Assembly (NCBI GenBank): GCA_029239875.1
Contig: JARBUD010000002.1
Coordinates: 1-64,000, forward strand
Length of the DNA stretch: 64,000 nucleotides
Direction: 5' to 3'
Origin: Xanthobacteraceae bacterium
GTDB taxonomy: Bacteria; Pseudomonadota; Alphaproteobacteria; Rhizobiales; Xanthobacteraceae
Numbering within the stretch: the first letter of the stretch is position 1; every line of letters begins with the position of its first letter. Both the position numbers and the translations under genes were made by a program. The notes under the pieces are model-generated. The model ran no database searches. It worked only from the letters and a program-made list of their open reading frames with translations, and was not told the origin of the DNA. Of this stretch, positions 26,984-36,594 are shown piece by piece.

Positions 26984-28174
26984 TCAGCTAGCATGCCATT
27001 CCGGGCTCATTTCGAAACGACCGAGCGAAAAGGGAGTGAGGTCGAACGAGCTTGGGCCACCCGTGATCGCCTCCGCCACGGCCTGGCCGATGCCCGCAGA
27101 GTGCTTGAAGCCGTGGCCCGAGCAGGCGGAGACGACCATCACGCGGTCTTGCTGCGGGTGGCGATCGATGATGAATCCGTTATCGGGCGTGACCGTGTAA
27201 AGGCATGCGGCCGCCTGGGCGACCTCAGCCGTGACACCGGCGACGCGGCCGGCGACGTGTGCGCGCCGCATCTCCGCGGATTCGGCCGGCGACACCTCGC
27301 GGTTGAGGGTCTCGGCCGTGGTGGTAGCTGCGTACTGTTCGGTCGCGACCTTGAGTCGGTCGTCGCCCGGCAGCGGCGGAAAGCCGTAGAAGTAATCCTC
27401 GTCGCCTGCCCCATGCATCCAGATGAAAACCGGGCCTCCGGCATGCGGCGTGGCATCCTCCAGCCGAAACCAATGCAGAACCTGCCGGCTCACCGTGAGC
27501 AGTCGGTCGAACGGCGAGCCAAGGAGCGGCGCCATCCAGGCGCCGGCCGCGACGACGACCTTGTCGGCGATGATCTCGCCTCCGCCGAGGCTGATCCGGA
27601 CCACATCGCCTTCCTGCCGGATCGCCGTTACTTCGGAGCGCAGCCGAAGGCGGGCCCCGAGCGCCCGCGCCTGGCTTATCTGGGCGGCGATGCAGCGCTC
27701 CGGCCGCACGTAACCGCCGCCCGGTTCGTAATAGACCTTGTCGTCGCCCGCGAGGCCCGCGAACTGCGGGAAACGCCGCCGCGCCTCGGCGCCGTCGAGG
27801 ACCTCGTGCGGAATGTCGAACGCCCGCGCCGTTTCGATCGAGCGCGCCACGAAATCCGGCTTGCCGTGGTGGGACGATGCGCCGGAGCCCGGCGCGACGA
27901 CCAGAACGCCACAGGCCTCCAGCAGCGGCTCGCCGGTGGCCGCCTCGAGCTCCCGCCAGATCTCATGCGAGGCAAGCACGAAGGGCGCATAGTCGGCGCC
28001 TTCGCCGACAGCCTGTCGGGTGATCCGCGTTTCGCCATGGCTCGAGCCGAGGGTATGCGGCGGCGCGAAGCGATCGATCCCGATGGCGTCGACGCCCCGC
28101 CGCGCGAGTTGATAAAGTGTCGCCGCGCCCATGGCGCCAAGACCTACGACGGCAATTTGCGTCCGCTCCACCAC
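26984..28174 (-). CDS. solA: SolA-like N-methyl amino acid oxidase (monomeric sarcosine oxidase family)
   Basis: A 396-aa FAD-dependent oxidase. The dinucleotide-binding motif GLGAMGAATLYQLARRG is at residues 11-27. HTLGSSHGETRITR at 40-53 is typical of the N-methyltryptophan/sarcosine oxidase family. Cys324 in ACLYTVTPDNGF is at the position of covalent FAD attachment. It oxidises the C-N bond of N-methyl or cyclic amino acids, yielding hydrogen peroxide. It starts with GTG. It is the first gene of a minus-strand cluster with the ABC importer and PrpD protein. Specific substrate unknown. Confidence 0.88.
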   Translation of the reverse strand: MVERTQIAVVGLGAMGAATLYQLARRGVDAIGIDRFAPPHTLGSSHGETRITRQAVGEGADYAPFVLASHEIWRELEAATGEPLLEACGVLVVAPGSGASSHHGKPDFVARSIETARAFDIPHEVLDGAEARRRFPQFAGLAGDDKVYYEPGGGYVRPERCIAAQISQARALGARLRLRSEVTAIRQEGDVVRISLGGGEIIADKVVVAAGAWMAPLLGSPFDRLLTVSRQVLHWFRLEDATPHAGGPVFIWMHGAGDEDYFYGFPPLPGDDRLKVATEQYAATTTAETLNREVSPAESAEMRRAHVAGRVAGVTAEVAQAAACLYTVTPDNGFIIDRHPQQDRVMVVSACSGHGFKHSAGIGQAVAEAITGGPSSFDLTPFSLGRFEMSPEWHAS

Positions 28175-28301
28175 CCAACGCCCTTTGTCTGCACAAAATT
28201 AAGCCCTGTCTCAAAAACCATCATGACGGGGTGCGGAGGTCAATCGAAACGCGCCATATTAAGTAGATCTACATATAATCATTCGCTACACTAATGATAT
28301 C

Positions 28302-29267
28302 ATGTTCGATCTCGATCTGCACACGTTCCGCTTGGTCGCCGCCGTCGCGGACACGGGCAGCGTGACCGCAGCGGCGGAGCGGGCCGGGGTCACCCAGTCC
28401 GCGGTCTCGCAGGCTGTGAGACGCGCCGAAGCGCTCATCGGCACCCCGCTCTTCGACCGCAGCCGGCGGCCTCTCACACCAACCCATGTCGGGCGAATGG
28501 TTGCCGGTCGAGCGGATGAACTCGCGCGCGCGGCCGAGCGGCTGCTGGCCGATGCGCGGGCCGCCGCCGAACTGCCGGGAAGCATCGATCTACGCATCGG
28601 CCTTGTCGATTCGCTGGCCGGCACCATCGGCGCGCGCATCGTGAGAGAGCTCGCCGACGGTGCCCTCGCCCTGACCGTGACCGCGTGGTCGGGCCTGGCC
28701 TTCTCCCATACGCGAGCTCTGACGCGCCACGAGATCGATGTTGCGCTGACCTGCGACCCCATGGAGGGTCTTGGCGGCGTCGAGCGGATCGTAGTCTTTC
28801 GGGAGCCATATGTGCTGATCGTCCCGCGCACCGAGATCGATGCGGTGCGCGGCAGAGATTTGCAGGCGGTGCTGGAGCGCTATCGACTGGTGCGTCACAG
28901 TGCCCGCTCCTACGCCGGCCAGCATATCGAACGACATCTCGGCAGGATGGGCCTTCGGCCGCCACGGGCATTCGAGTTCGACACGTCGGACGCTCTCGTG
29001 GCCATGGTCGCAACCGGCATGGGGGTGGCCATCACCACGCCGCTCTGCATATTGCAGGGGGCGGCGCATACCGCGGGCATTGTGGCAATGCCACTGCCGG
29101 GTGCCGCCTTCTCGCGCGAACTGCTGTTGACGACCCGGCGCGGCGACTTCGACGATCTGGCGCCGCGTATCGCAGAAGTTGCGCGAAGCGTGGCACGATC
29201 GCATGCCCTCCCACCGATGCTCGCAATAGCACCTTGGCTGACGCCCGAAGCCCTCGCGCTCGGCTGA
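28302..29267 (+). CDS. LysR-family transcriptional regulator
   Basis: A 321-aa regulator with an N-terminal winged helix (LHTFRLVAAVADTGSVTAAAERAGVTQSAVSQAVRRAE, residues 6-43) and a periplasmic-binding-like effector domain (residues about 90-300). It is divergent from the SolA-ABC-PrpD cluster with a 127-nt AT-rich shared promoter region, so it probably controls that cluster in response to its substrate. The ATG at 28302 is the family N-terminus. Confidence 0.93.
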   Translation: MFDLDLHTFRLVAAVADTGSVTAAAERAGVTQSAVSQAVRRAEALIGTPLFDRSRRPLTPTHVGRMVAGRADELARAAERLLADARAAAELPGSIDLRIGLVDSLAGTIGARIVRELADGALALTVTAWSGLAFSHTRALTRHEIDVALTCDPMEGLGGVERIVVFREPYVLIVPRTEIDAVRGRDLQAVLERYRLVRHSARSYAGQHIERHLGRMGLRPPRAFEFDTSDALVAMVATGMGVAITTPLCILQGAAHTAGIVAMPLPGAAFSRELLLTTRRGDFDDLAPRIAEVARSVARSHALPPMLAIAPWLTPEALALG

Positions 29268-29308
29268 GTCGCCGACGCTGGGCGGCCGATATATGAGCCG
29301 ACGGGCCC

Positions 29309-29383
29309 CACCTCGCTAGTGTCCGCTTTTGGGCCGCAGCCGTTACCAGATCAATGACCGACATGGCGGCGCAAAGCGGACGT
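29309..29383 (+). repeat. Dispersed repeat, copy 2 (GTCCGCTTT family)
   Basis: 75 nt from CACCTCGCTAGTGTCCGC to GGCGGCGCAAAGCGGACGT. The ends form an inverted repeat (GTCCGCTTT against AAAGCGGAC), and the core is nearly identical to copies 1 and 3. It lies between the LysR gene and the serine-hydrolase pseudogene. Confidence 0.88.
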
Positions 29384-29563
29384 CGCTGAATGAGCCCACG
29401 ACGGGCAGCGAAAGGTCAGTTTCGGCATGGAACATTTATCGGCGATATGTCCGCTTCTCGTTGGAGTCTTAAATAGCCGAGGCCCACTCGCCTGCGAAGG
29501 CGTCTGGTAGGCGCCGATTGCGAAGGCGCCATCGAGGACCTGCGGTTGCCCATCGCGCGTCGG

Positions 29564-30156
29564 TCACTTCCGAACGAACGTGCCCAGCCCGTTCTCGTCG
29601 AGATATTCGATGGTCACGGCATCGAAACCGGTGGCTTGCTTCTTGAAGGTGGCGAGCGAGATCGAGCCGTCGGTCGCATTCTCGCTGGACGGCTCAAATG
29701 TGAAGGCGTCGTCGCCGTCCCAATGCGCCAGCGCGTACTGCTTCGCCGCCGGACCGAGCCTTACCGCCAGTCCTTCTCCGCTCCGAACGATTTCGAGGTT
29801 CCGTAATAGTCGCTGCTGTAGGTGCCCACATAATCAGAAAGCCTGGCGGCCGGCGCTGGGTTGCTCGGCCGTTCCTTGCCGACGAGGCTGCCCAGCGTCC
29901 GAACCCGGCGGATACTGAAGCCCTTCGCGTAGACCGTCTTGCCGTCCTTCACCACGGCGACCGCCATGCCCGGAATGGCGGTCTTCTTCATCAAGGCGCC
30001 GGCGAGGCCGTCGAGCTGAGCGACCGCGGCGTCGATCTGACCGTCGGAAATGGCAACGGCGGATATGAAAGGAGGTGGCGGAAGATTTTCGGCGCTTACG
30101 GGCAAGGCGACGAACTTCAGTGCAGACCCGACCGCGACTACGCTACGTGTCTTCAT
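29564..30156 (-). pseudogene. Serine hydrolase (beta-lactamase-like, DUF3471-type tail) remnant
   Basis: A decayed gene. It begins with a signal peptide and an N-terminal stretch of a class-C beta-lactamase-like hydrolase (IPGMAVAVVKDGKTVYAKGF). It then jumps without the catalytic SxxK region to the C-terminal accessory domain (RLSDYVGTYSSDYYG). A further one-base deletion near 29805 shifts the frame. The next frame continues as LEIVRSGEGLAVRLGP, then AHWDGDDAFTF and IEYLDENGLGTFVRK, and ends at TGA at 29564. Both an internal deletion and a frameshift make it non-functional. Confidence 0.8.
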
Positions 30157-30245
30157 CCAGGCATCCCCTGCCATCATTCTAAAAAACGCCGGGTACGTCT
30201 CCTCGCACGACGTATCAGCTCGTTGAGGGACAACAAGTCCCGGTA

Positions 30246-33233
30246 TCAGAACCTCCAGGTCAGACTGGCCTGTGCGCCGTTCTCATAGGCGTCGGAGCCG
30301 TATTGTCCGGAGTAGGTGACGCTGAGAGTTGCACCGGGAGTGAGTGCGTAATCGACGCCCAGTTCCGCGACGAGCGCATTGACCGCGATGGGCGCTCCGG
30401 CGAGGCCGAAGGCCGGTTCGCCCGTATTGAAGGCCAGCGATACCTCTGGTGTCAGATCGCCGAACGCGTGACGCCATCCCAGCGTGCCGCGCGCCGTCAG
30501 TCCCTCCGTCAGCACCATCGACGTGCGCAGCCCGAGCGTGGTGTAGGTGGTGTCCATCCGGGCCGAGCCCGAGGTAGCGAACTGGCCGGCCTCACTCACG
30601 TCACCATCGACCAGCACATAGGCGAGACTGGCAAACGGCTCCACGGTCGAGGTGCCCAGGACGAATTTGTACGCCCCCTCAGCGAAGAGCTGCGTCGTTC
30701 CTAGATCGTACCCGCCGCCTTGCGCGCCGCCGAGCCCGACCACCGCGACCTCACGCGACGTGTCGATGTCGTTCCACGAATAGGCGGCACCGCCGCGCAC
30801 GCTCCACCCTTCCGACTGCCAGCCACCGTAAAGCGCCACGTGATAGCTGTCGCTGGAACCGGACGCCGCGATATCCGAGGCGTCAAAGGAAGTGTAGCTG
30901 TAGCCGCCGGCGATACCGAAACGCCATGTGTCCGCGACGGAGACGTCCGCGCCGGTGATGAGGCCGGCGATCGAATCCGTGACCCGCGCCGCGTTGCGGT
31001 TGCCGTCGAATGTGCCCCAGCTGCCGAGGACCTGTCCCCATATCGCATAGGCCGGGGCAACTGCGTTCGCGGGATCGCCTGCCGCCGACAGGCCGTCGGC
31101 AACCTGTATCTGGCCAGTATTCGCGTCGGCCAGCCGGTTGATCACCGCGTCGCGCAGGAAGTGCGACTGGTTCGACAGCACGCTGAGCACGCTGGCGTGA
31201 AACGACGCACCGCCGAGGCTGGCGAACGCCGAGCGGGCCTGGGCCTCGCTCGCGCCGACGACCTGCTCCCACGCGGCACCCGAACCGATGCCATCCAGCG
31301 CGTTCGCAACCGCGATCTCGTTCGGCGTGGAGGCCAGCTCCGCGAAGCGTTCGCTGCTGCGCGAGGTTGTGAGATAGCCGTTGAAGCCGTCTTCGCTCAG
31401 AGTGAAATTCAGGAATGGAAAGTCGGCGATGGCGACGGTCGGCGACTGCACGGTGAGGCCGCCCGTTGTCGTCACTATGGTGTAGGTGATACCCGGCAGG
31501 ACCGGCGAGAGCGCTGCGTTGTAGCGCTGGATCTCGAAGGTGGAACTCAGAATGGTCGCGTTTCCGCCAACCTCGATACGATCGCTTGCGCTGCCGTTGA
31601 TCTCGACCGTGTAGTCCGACTCCGGCTCCATCGTCAGGTCGCCGCTGATATGCAGCGTTCCGATAGAATTGCCGGGCTCGACTTTTCCGCCGTTGAGCTC
31701 GACTTCGCCCTGGATGTTATAAGTCCCCGCAAGGGCACCGTCTTTGTTCACGATAACCTTTGGCGTGACGAGCGTGCCTCCCACTAACAGCGTTCCGCCG
31801 TTAATCGTCGTGCCGCCGCCGACCACGTTGCTGCCCGTTATCTCAAGTAAGCCTTTCCCGTTCTTGACCAGCTGGCCCGTACCCGACATGTTGCCGCGAT
31901 ATATTCCAGTAAAGCGCTCATCAAACACGACGGTGGCATTGTTGACGACATCGCCCTGAATGCTTTGAGCGCTTCCTTGCAAGACGCCCGAATTCACGAT
32001 GGTGCCGCCCGAGTAGAGATTCGGGCCGGTGAGGATCAGCGTACCGTTACCCGACTTTACCAGCTGCCACTTTCCACCGTTCTTGCCGGTGCCGCCGACG
32101 CCCGTCTGGTCGACGATTGCATCACTGATTGTCTGAGTTCGCCCCGGGCCGGGCTGGAACGTCAACAACCCATTTCCCGCGAGGAACATTCCACTGCCCG
32201 CCGCCTTTCCCACGCTCTCCTCGAATGGACCGGCCCCAAACGGTAAGCCTCCCATCACTTTGTTGCCCGATATGTTGAGGGCGCCATTGATGCTGAGACC
32301 ACCGCCTGGTTCGACGAACAGTCCGCCGCCAAGGCCAGCGCCTCCGCCTCCGCCTCCGCCTTGGCCTTTGCCTCCGCCGCCTTTCCCTCCGAGAAAACCG
32401 CCGGATCCCCCCTTTCCGAAGGTGCCCGCGCCGCCACCGCCGCCGCCGAACCCGCCCATACCACCGGAAGGTATGCCTCCCATGCCACCACCCCCGCCTC
32501 CATAACCGCCATCGCCACTCCCGCCATCGCCACCGCGGCCATCCCCACGGCCATTACCGCCGGAACCGTTGTACCACCCGCCGTCGCCGCCGTTGGCGCC
32601 GTTACGCCCCCCGCCACCTCCGGCGGATCCGGCGTTGGAAGAACTTCCTTGGCGACTGGGACCGCCATTGCCACCCTGGGCAGTATTATTCAGCAGATTG
32701 ACATTGCTGATCATCAGTGTGGCGTTCTTGCCAACATACAGCGCGCCGCCCATCCCGGCGCCACCACCGCCGCCGCCGCCTCCATAGCCGGCAGTGATCC
32801 TGCCGTTACTAATCGCGTCAGTGTAAAAACCGGTTCCGCCGTTTCCGCCTTTCGCGACAGCATTCGAGATGGTAAGGTTGGTTATCGCCACCGTACCAGC
32901 CTGAAGGTCCAGGCCTTGATACTTGTTAGCGCCCGACAGCGTGAAGTTGTTACCCACGAAGGCGAGATTCTTATTTACTGACGGCAGATTATTGCTCAGC
33001 GTAATATTCGACTTGAAAACGATGACGTCGTTTGCACTCGCGTTGCTAATCGCGTTGCGCAATTCATCTTCGTTGTTGACGTAGATCGTAGCCGCCTGCG
33101 CGGCACCGAGCTGCCAGAACAAGCCGGCTGCGAAGACAAGCGTCGGAAGACCGCGCGTGAACCGCCTCGACAACACCGTCTCCCCTATAAGCCTACGCGA
33201 GCGCTTCGCAATAGATCCATCGGGGCGGGGCAT
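30246..33233 (-). CDS. Glycine-rich autotransporter
   Basis: A 995-aa type Va secreted protein. A long signal sequence spans residues 1-48 (hydrophobic LPTLVFAAGLFWQLGAAQA). The passenger begins with pectate-lyase-like strands (LRNAISNASANDVIVFKSN), then a very glycine-rich stretch at about 150-310 with many Gly-Gly-Gly runs, then beta-helix repeats with the autotransporter-associated pattern LVKSGNGTLILTGPNLYSGG. The C-terminal 270 residues form a 12-strand barrel ending in AQASLTWRF. The final Phe is the usual outer-membrane insertion signal. It is presumably an adhesin or surface protein. GGAGAAAG precedes the ATG. Confidence 0.93.
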   Translation of the reverse strand: MPRPDGSIAKRSRRLIGETVLSRRFTRGLPTLVFAAGLFWQLGAAQAATIYVNNEDELRNAISNASANDVIVFKSNITLSNNLPSVNKNLAFVGNNFTLSGANKYQGLDLQAGTVAITNLTISNAVAKGGNGGTGFYTDAISNGRITAGYGGGGGGGGAGMGGALYVGKNATLMISNVNLLNNTAQGGNGGPSRQGSSSNAGSAGGGGGRNGANGGDGGWYNGSGGNGRGDGRGGDGGSGDGGYGGGGGGMGGIPSGGMGGFGGGGGGAGTFGKGGSGGFLGGKGGGGKGQGGGGGGGAGLGGGLFVEPGGGLSINGALNISGNKVMGGLPFGAGPFEESVGKAAGSGMFLAGNGLLTFQPGPGRTQTISDAIVDQTGVGGTGKNGGKWQLVKSGNGTLILTGPNLYSGGTIVNSGVLQGSAQSIQGDVVNNATVVFDERFTGIYRGNMSGTGQLVKNGKGLLEITGSNVVGGGTTINGGTLLVGGTLVTPKVIVNKDGALAGTYNIQGEVELNGGKVEPGNSIGTLHISGDLTMEPESDYTVEINGSASDRIEVGGNATILSSTFEIQRYNAALSPVLPGITYTIVTTTGGLTVQSPTVAIADFPFLNFTLSEDGFNGYLTTSRSSERFAELASTPNEIAVANALDGIGSGAAWEQVVGASEAQARSAFASLGGASFHASVLSVLSNQSHFLRDAVINRLADANTGQIQVADGLSAAGDPANAVAPAYAIWGQVLGSWGTFDGNRNAARVTDSIAGLITGADVSVADTWRFGIAGGYSYTSFDASDIAASGSSDSYHVALYGGWQSEGWSVRGGAAYSWNDIDTSREVAVVGLGGAQGGGYDLGTTQLFAEGAYKFVLGTSTVEPFASLAYVLVDGDVSEAGQFATSGSARMDTTYTTLGLRTSMVLTEGLTARGTLGWRHAFGDLTPEVSLAFNTGEPAFGLAGAPIAVNALVAELGVDYALTPGATLSVTYSGQYGSDAYENGAQASLTWRF

Positions 33234-33588
33234 GGGCTTTCTCCGGAATGAACGACGGCGGTAAAGGCCATCACTTCGGATTCCAAGCGGGCCGTCGTGA
33301 TTAAGGACCGGCCAGACGGATGGCCACCGGGCGTCTGCTGGTCCAGAGCCGGCTATAACAGCCGATTGTTTGCCTGATATTTGAAAGCGGACTTCCGTTG
33401 GCTAATCAAGGCTCGGTCAGGCGATCAGCTGGCGGGGGCGCGTCTTCGGGCAGGGCAGGGTCAGCATCGCGAGCTTGAAGGTATCAACGCTATTTCCTCG
33501 ACCCGGCACCGAGCTTCCGACATTCTGGCGGCCCGTCTTTTCGGGATTAGTGCTGCCATGTCGACGGGCAGTCTCTGGGCGAGGTCGG
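33234..33588. other. Divergent intergenic region
   Basis: 355 nt between the autotransporter and the divergent regulator. No gene is seen. It must hold both promoters. A half-copy of the GTCCGCTTT repeat end (AAAGCGGACTT) lies near 33386. Possible targets of the winged-helix regulator are expected here. Confidence 0.5.
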
Positions 33589-35211
33589 ATGAAACATGGA
33601 ATGCCGCCGGCGGGCGGCTTGGTGCTGGGCGATGTCGTTCTCGATGAAACCTGCCTGTTCGCCCACCGAAATGGGGAGCAAATCCGGTTCACGCGCAGCG
33701 AGCGCGCACTGCTTCTCGTATTGTCCCGGAACCCAAACCGCCTGATGCAGCGCAGTCAGTTGCTGGATGCGATTGCTCTGACACAAGTCGATGCCTCCGA
33801 TCGCAATGTCGACTTTCTCGTCAACCGCCTGCGTGCCAAGCTCGGTGATAGCGCGAGGTCGCCCAGATTCATCGCCACGCAATATGGCGAGGGCTACGTC
33901 TGGATCGCGCCGAGACCGCCGGACCTTGCTCCCAAGCTCGATCCGGCTCAGGTCGGCGCGCTTCTGGCCATAGCTTTTGTCGTCCCGCCCCATGACAAGC
34001 GGGTTGCCGATCGTGCGGACATCCTCGCCCGGCAGATGCGGGACATGATTGCAGGCCGGCTCGGCGCGGGCGAGAGCGTGGTTGTCGTGGGGCGTGAAGC
34101 GGACGCGGCGACACAGGCGGCCCGCTATATCCTGAAGGTGAGCTTGCAGGATAGCGGGGCGCGGTTGGACTGCACGGCAACTCTGCGAGAAGGCCCGTCG
34201 CGGCGCATCATCCGGGCCTTCCGGCTTGAATTCGGTGATGCCGCCACGGACTCGCTTATGCCGGAGGTCGAACGCGTCGCGACCGGCATCGTGGAATCGC
34301 TGCGGCGCAATCTGGCCGAAGCCTCGGAGGGGCTTGGCACGCCCGCCGATCAGCCGCTCGAAATCCGCATGCGCAAGGCATCGACCCTGTTGTCGGCCTC
34401 CAATCCGAAATGGCTGGAGAAGGGCCTGGAACTGCGCGAGGCGCGGGCGCAAAATCCCGGCAGTGCGGATTTCGCGCTGCAATGGTGCCTGCACCTGTTC
34501 GCGCGCCTCGTCCTCACCAATCCCTTCACCGGCATCGACCGCGCGGAGCGGGACGAGATCGAGAGCGAGATCGAGGCGACCGTACTGAACTGCCTGCCGC
34601 TCATCGAGAGCAACCCGCTATTGATGCTGGCCGCCGCCAAGCAGCTTTATTTCGTCGATCGCGGACATCTCGAGCTTGCCGAGGATCTTGCGGATCGGGC
34701 TTTTGCCCGGACGATGGATTCCGCCGCCGCCCTGCCGGTGCTCGGGCAGTTGCGGCAGGCGCGCGGTGACTTCGCCGCCGCGCTGGCCTTCTTCGATCGC
34801 GGCATCGAGATGGCGGATCCCGATTCCGAGTTTCTGTTGCATATGCGTGTATTGAAATGCATCGCGCTGCTGGCGGCGGGCAACCGCGAGGCGCTGAAGG
34901 CCGCGGCGGCCTTCGCCTACGAAAAAAATCCGCACAGCCCTGCCGATCTCAGCGTGCTGATTGCCGTGCTGTTCACCCCGCCCGACCAGGAGCTGCCGCC
35001 GGCGATCGTCAATGTCCTGCTCGGTGCTGGCCCCGAAGGGGCGCGCAACGCGATCGCGTTCACCTACATGACCTCGGTTCGCCACCTCACTTCGCTGCAG
35101 GCGCGCGCCAATCTCATGCGGGGGATTCTCGCCCACATGACCCGGCTGCACGGCATGGACGTGATCGAGCCGTTCATTCTCATGGGAACGGGCCAGATCA
35201 CGGCGATCTAA
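33589..35211 (+). CDS. Winged-helix (OmpR/HilA-type) regulator with TPR-like domain
   Basis: A 540-aa cytoplasmic regulator. Residues 8-105 are an OmpR/PhoB-type winged helix (LVLGDVVLDETCLFAHRNG, VDFLVNRLRAKLGD, then the wing FIATQYGEGYVWI). The middle part resembles an alpha/beta module. The C-terminal half is a helical TPR-like array (DLADRAFARTMDSAAALPVLGQ, GDFAAALAFFDRGIEM). The arrangement is like HilA/CadC-type regulators but without a transmembrane segment. It is divergent from the autotransporter gene and may control it. ATG 33589 is chosen as GAGG precedes it. Confidence 0.85.
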   Translation: MKHGMPPAGGLVLGDVVLDETCLFAHRNGEQIRFTRSERALLLVLSRNPNRLMQRSQLLDAIALTQVDASDRNVDFLVNRLRAKLGDSARSPRFIATQYGEGYVWIAPRPPDLAPKLDPAQVGALLAIAFVVPPHDKRVADRADILARQMRDMIAGRLGAGESVVVVGREADAATQAARYILKVSLQDSGARLDCTATLREGPSRRIIRAFRLEFGDAATDSLMPEVERVATGIVESLRRNLAEASEGLGTPADQPLEIRMRKASTLLSASNPKWLEKGLELREARAQNPGSADFALQWCLHLFARLVLTNPFTGIDRAERDEIESEIEATVLNCLPLIESNPLLMLAAAKQLYFVDRGHLELAEDLADRAFARTMDSAAALPVLGQLRQARGDFAAALAFFDRGIEMADPDSEFLLHMRVLKCIALLAAGNREALKAAAAFAYEKNPHSPADLSVLIAVLFTPPDQELPPAIVNVLLGAGPEGARNAIAFTYMTSVRHLTSLQARANLMRGILAHMTRLHGMDVIEPFILMGTGQITAI

Positions 35212-35324
35212 CCACGGCACGTGGCGTTCGAGGCCGAACTCGTAGAACAGCGTCTCCTGCGCCACCGCCCGCTCCCCCATCATCAGCTTCACCCCGCAGC
35301 AACGCCGACTTTTTCAACGGTATC

Positions 35325-35424
35325 GGCGCCAAAGGTGCCAACGTGCCTCACCTCGCTGATGTCCGCTTTTGGGCCGCGGCCGTTGTCAGATCAATGACCG
35401 AGATGGCGGCGCAAAGCCGACGTT
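35325..35424 (+). repeat. Dispersed repeat, copy 3 (GTCCGCTTT family)
   Basis: 100 nt including GGCGCCAAAGGTGCCAACGTG, absent from copy 2 but shared with copy 1, then the core GTCCGCTTTTGGGCCGCGG and the GGCGGCGCAAAGC inverted end. It lies between the winged-helix regulator and tRNA-Ser. Confidence 0.88.
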
Positions 35425-35885
<461 letters not shown>

Positions 35886-36060
35886 GCGCGCGAGGCGCGG
35901 AACTCGTCCGCGCCGTGGAGCGCCGGCTCAATAGCCGAGGCCGGACGAGCGCACAAGACCCGACAGCCTTCGGCACCTCATAATCCTCGTTCGATGCTGC
36001 CCCTTGGCGATAGCTGCGGCTACAGGATGCCGCCCGCGATTGACATCGCAATCGACGCAG

Positions 36061-36093
36061 CGATGCGGCCGGATGGAGGGTCCGGCCGCATCG
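36061..36093 (-). terminator. Strong hairpin downstream of CsbD-like gene
   Basis: A perfect inverted repeat with 13-bp arms (CGATGCGGCCGGA) and a 7-nt loop, 34 nt past the stop of the gene at 36127-36468. There is no T tract, so it may act as an mRNA stabiliser or a weak terminator. Confidence 0.55.
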
Positions 36094-36126
36094 AGGCTCA
36101 TTGCGGATATGAGGCTGCCGGCGCGC

Positions 36127-36468
36127 CTAGCGCCGCTGCGACGAGCTGGAGAGCAGCCAGGCGATCGCGGCGCCGGTCAATGCGGCGGCGGCGATCAGTA
36201 CCAGCGGATGGTCGCCCGCCTGGCGCGACAGCGCGGCCGAGCCGCGTCCATAGAGCGCCTGACCGGCCTCGAGCGCGTCGTCGGCCAGATGCAGGGCACG
36301 CCCGCGCGCCTGCCGCATCGCCCGCGCGCCGAGGTCGAGCGCCTCGTCATAGGCCTCCTCGGCCCGCTGCGACGCGACGCTGTAGGCCTCCCGGCCCGAA
36401 TCGCCGGCGACGCGGCGCAGCCTGCCGCTCATCTGCCTGGCCGCGCCCGTGATACGCTGCGTGTCCAT
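36127..36468 (-). CDS. Small membrane-anchored CsbD/DUF883-like protein
   Basis: A 113-aa protein. The N-terminus MDTQRITGAARQMSGRLRRV resembles CsbD general-stress proteins. A long amphipathic Ala-rich helix follows, then one C-terminal transmembrane helix (LVLIAAAALTGAAIAWLL). This is the layout of DUF883/ElaB-type tail-anchored proteins that bind ribosomes or membranes. GGAGG lies about 9 nt before the ATG at 36468. Function unproven; a stress role is likely. Confidence 0.72.
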   Translation of the reverse strand: MDTQRITGAARQMSGRLRRVAGDSGREAYSVASQRAEEAYDEALDLGARAMRQARGRALHLADDALEAGQALYGRGSAALSRQAGDHPLVLIAAAALTGAAIAWLLSSSSQRR

Positions 36469-36594
36469 GCGAGAACTCCTCCCGATCTGCGCGCGGCCGC
36501 CTGACGCCGCGCTGGTGGCCGAACAACGCCGGGAGGCGGGCGAAAGTTCACCGTCGCCCTCGTGCGCCGGACACGGTCGGCCGCCGGGCTTTCC

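Noticed and set aside
32260-32505. Proline-rich open frame on the plus strand
   Set aside because: Pure antisense of the Gly-rich passenger of the autotransporter.
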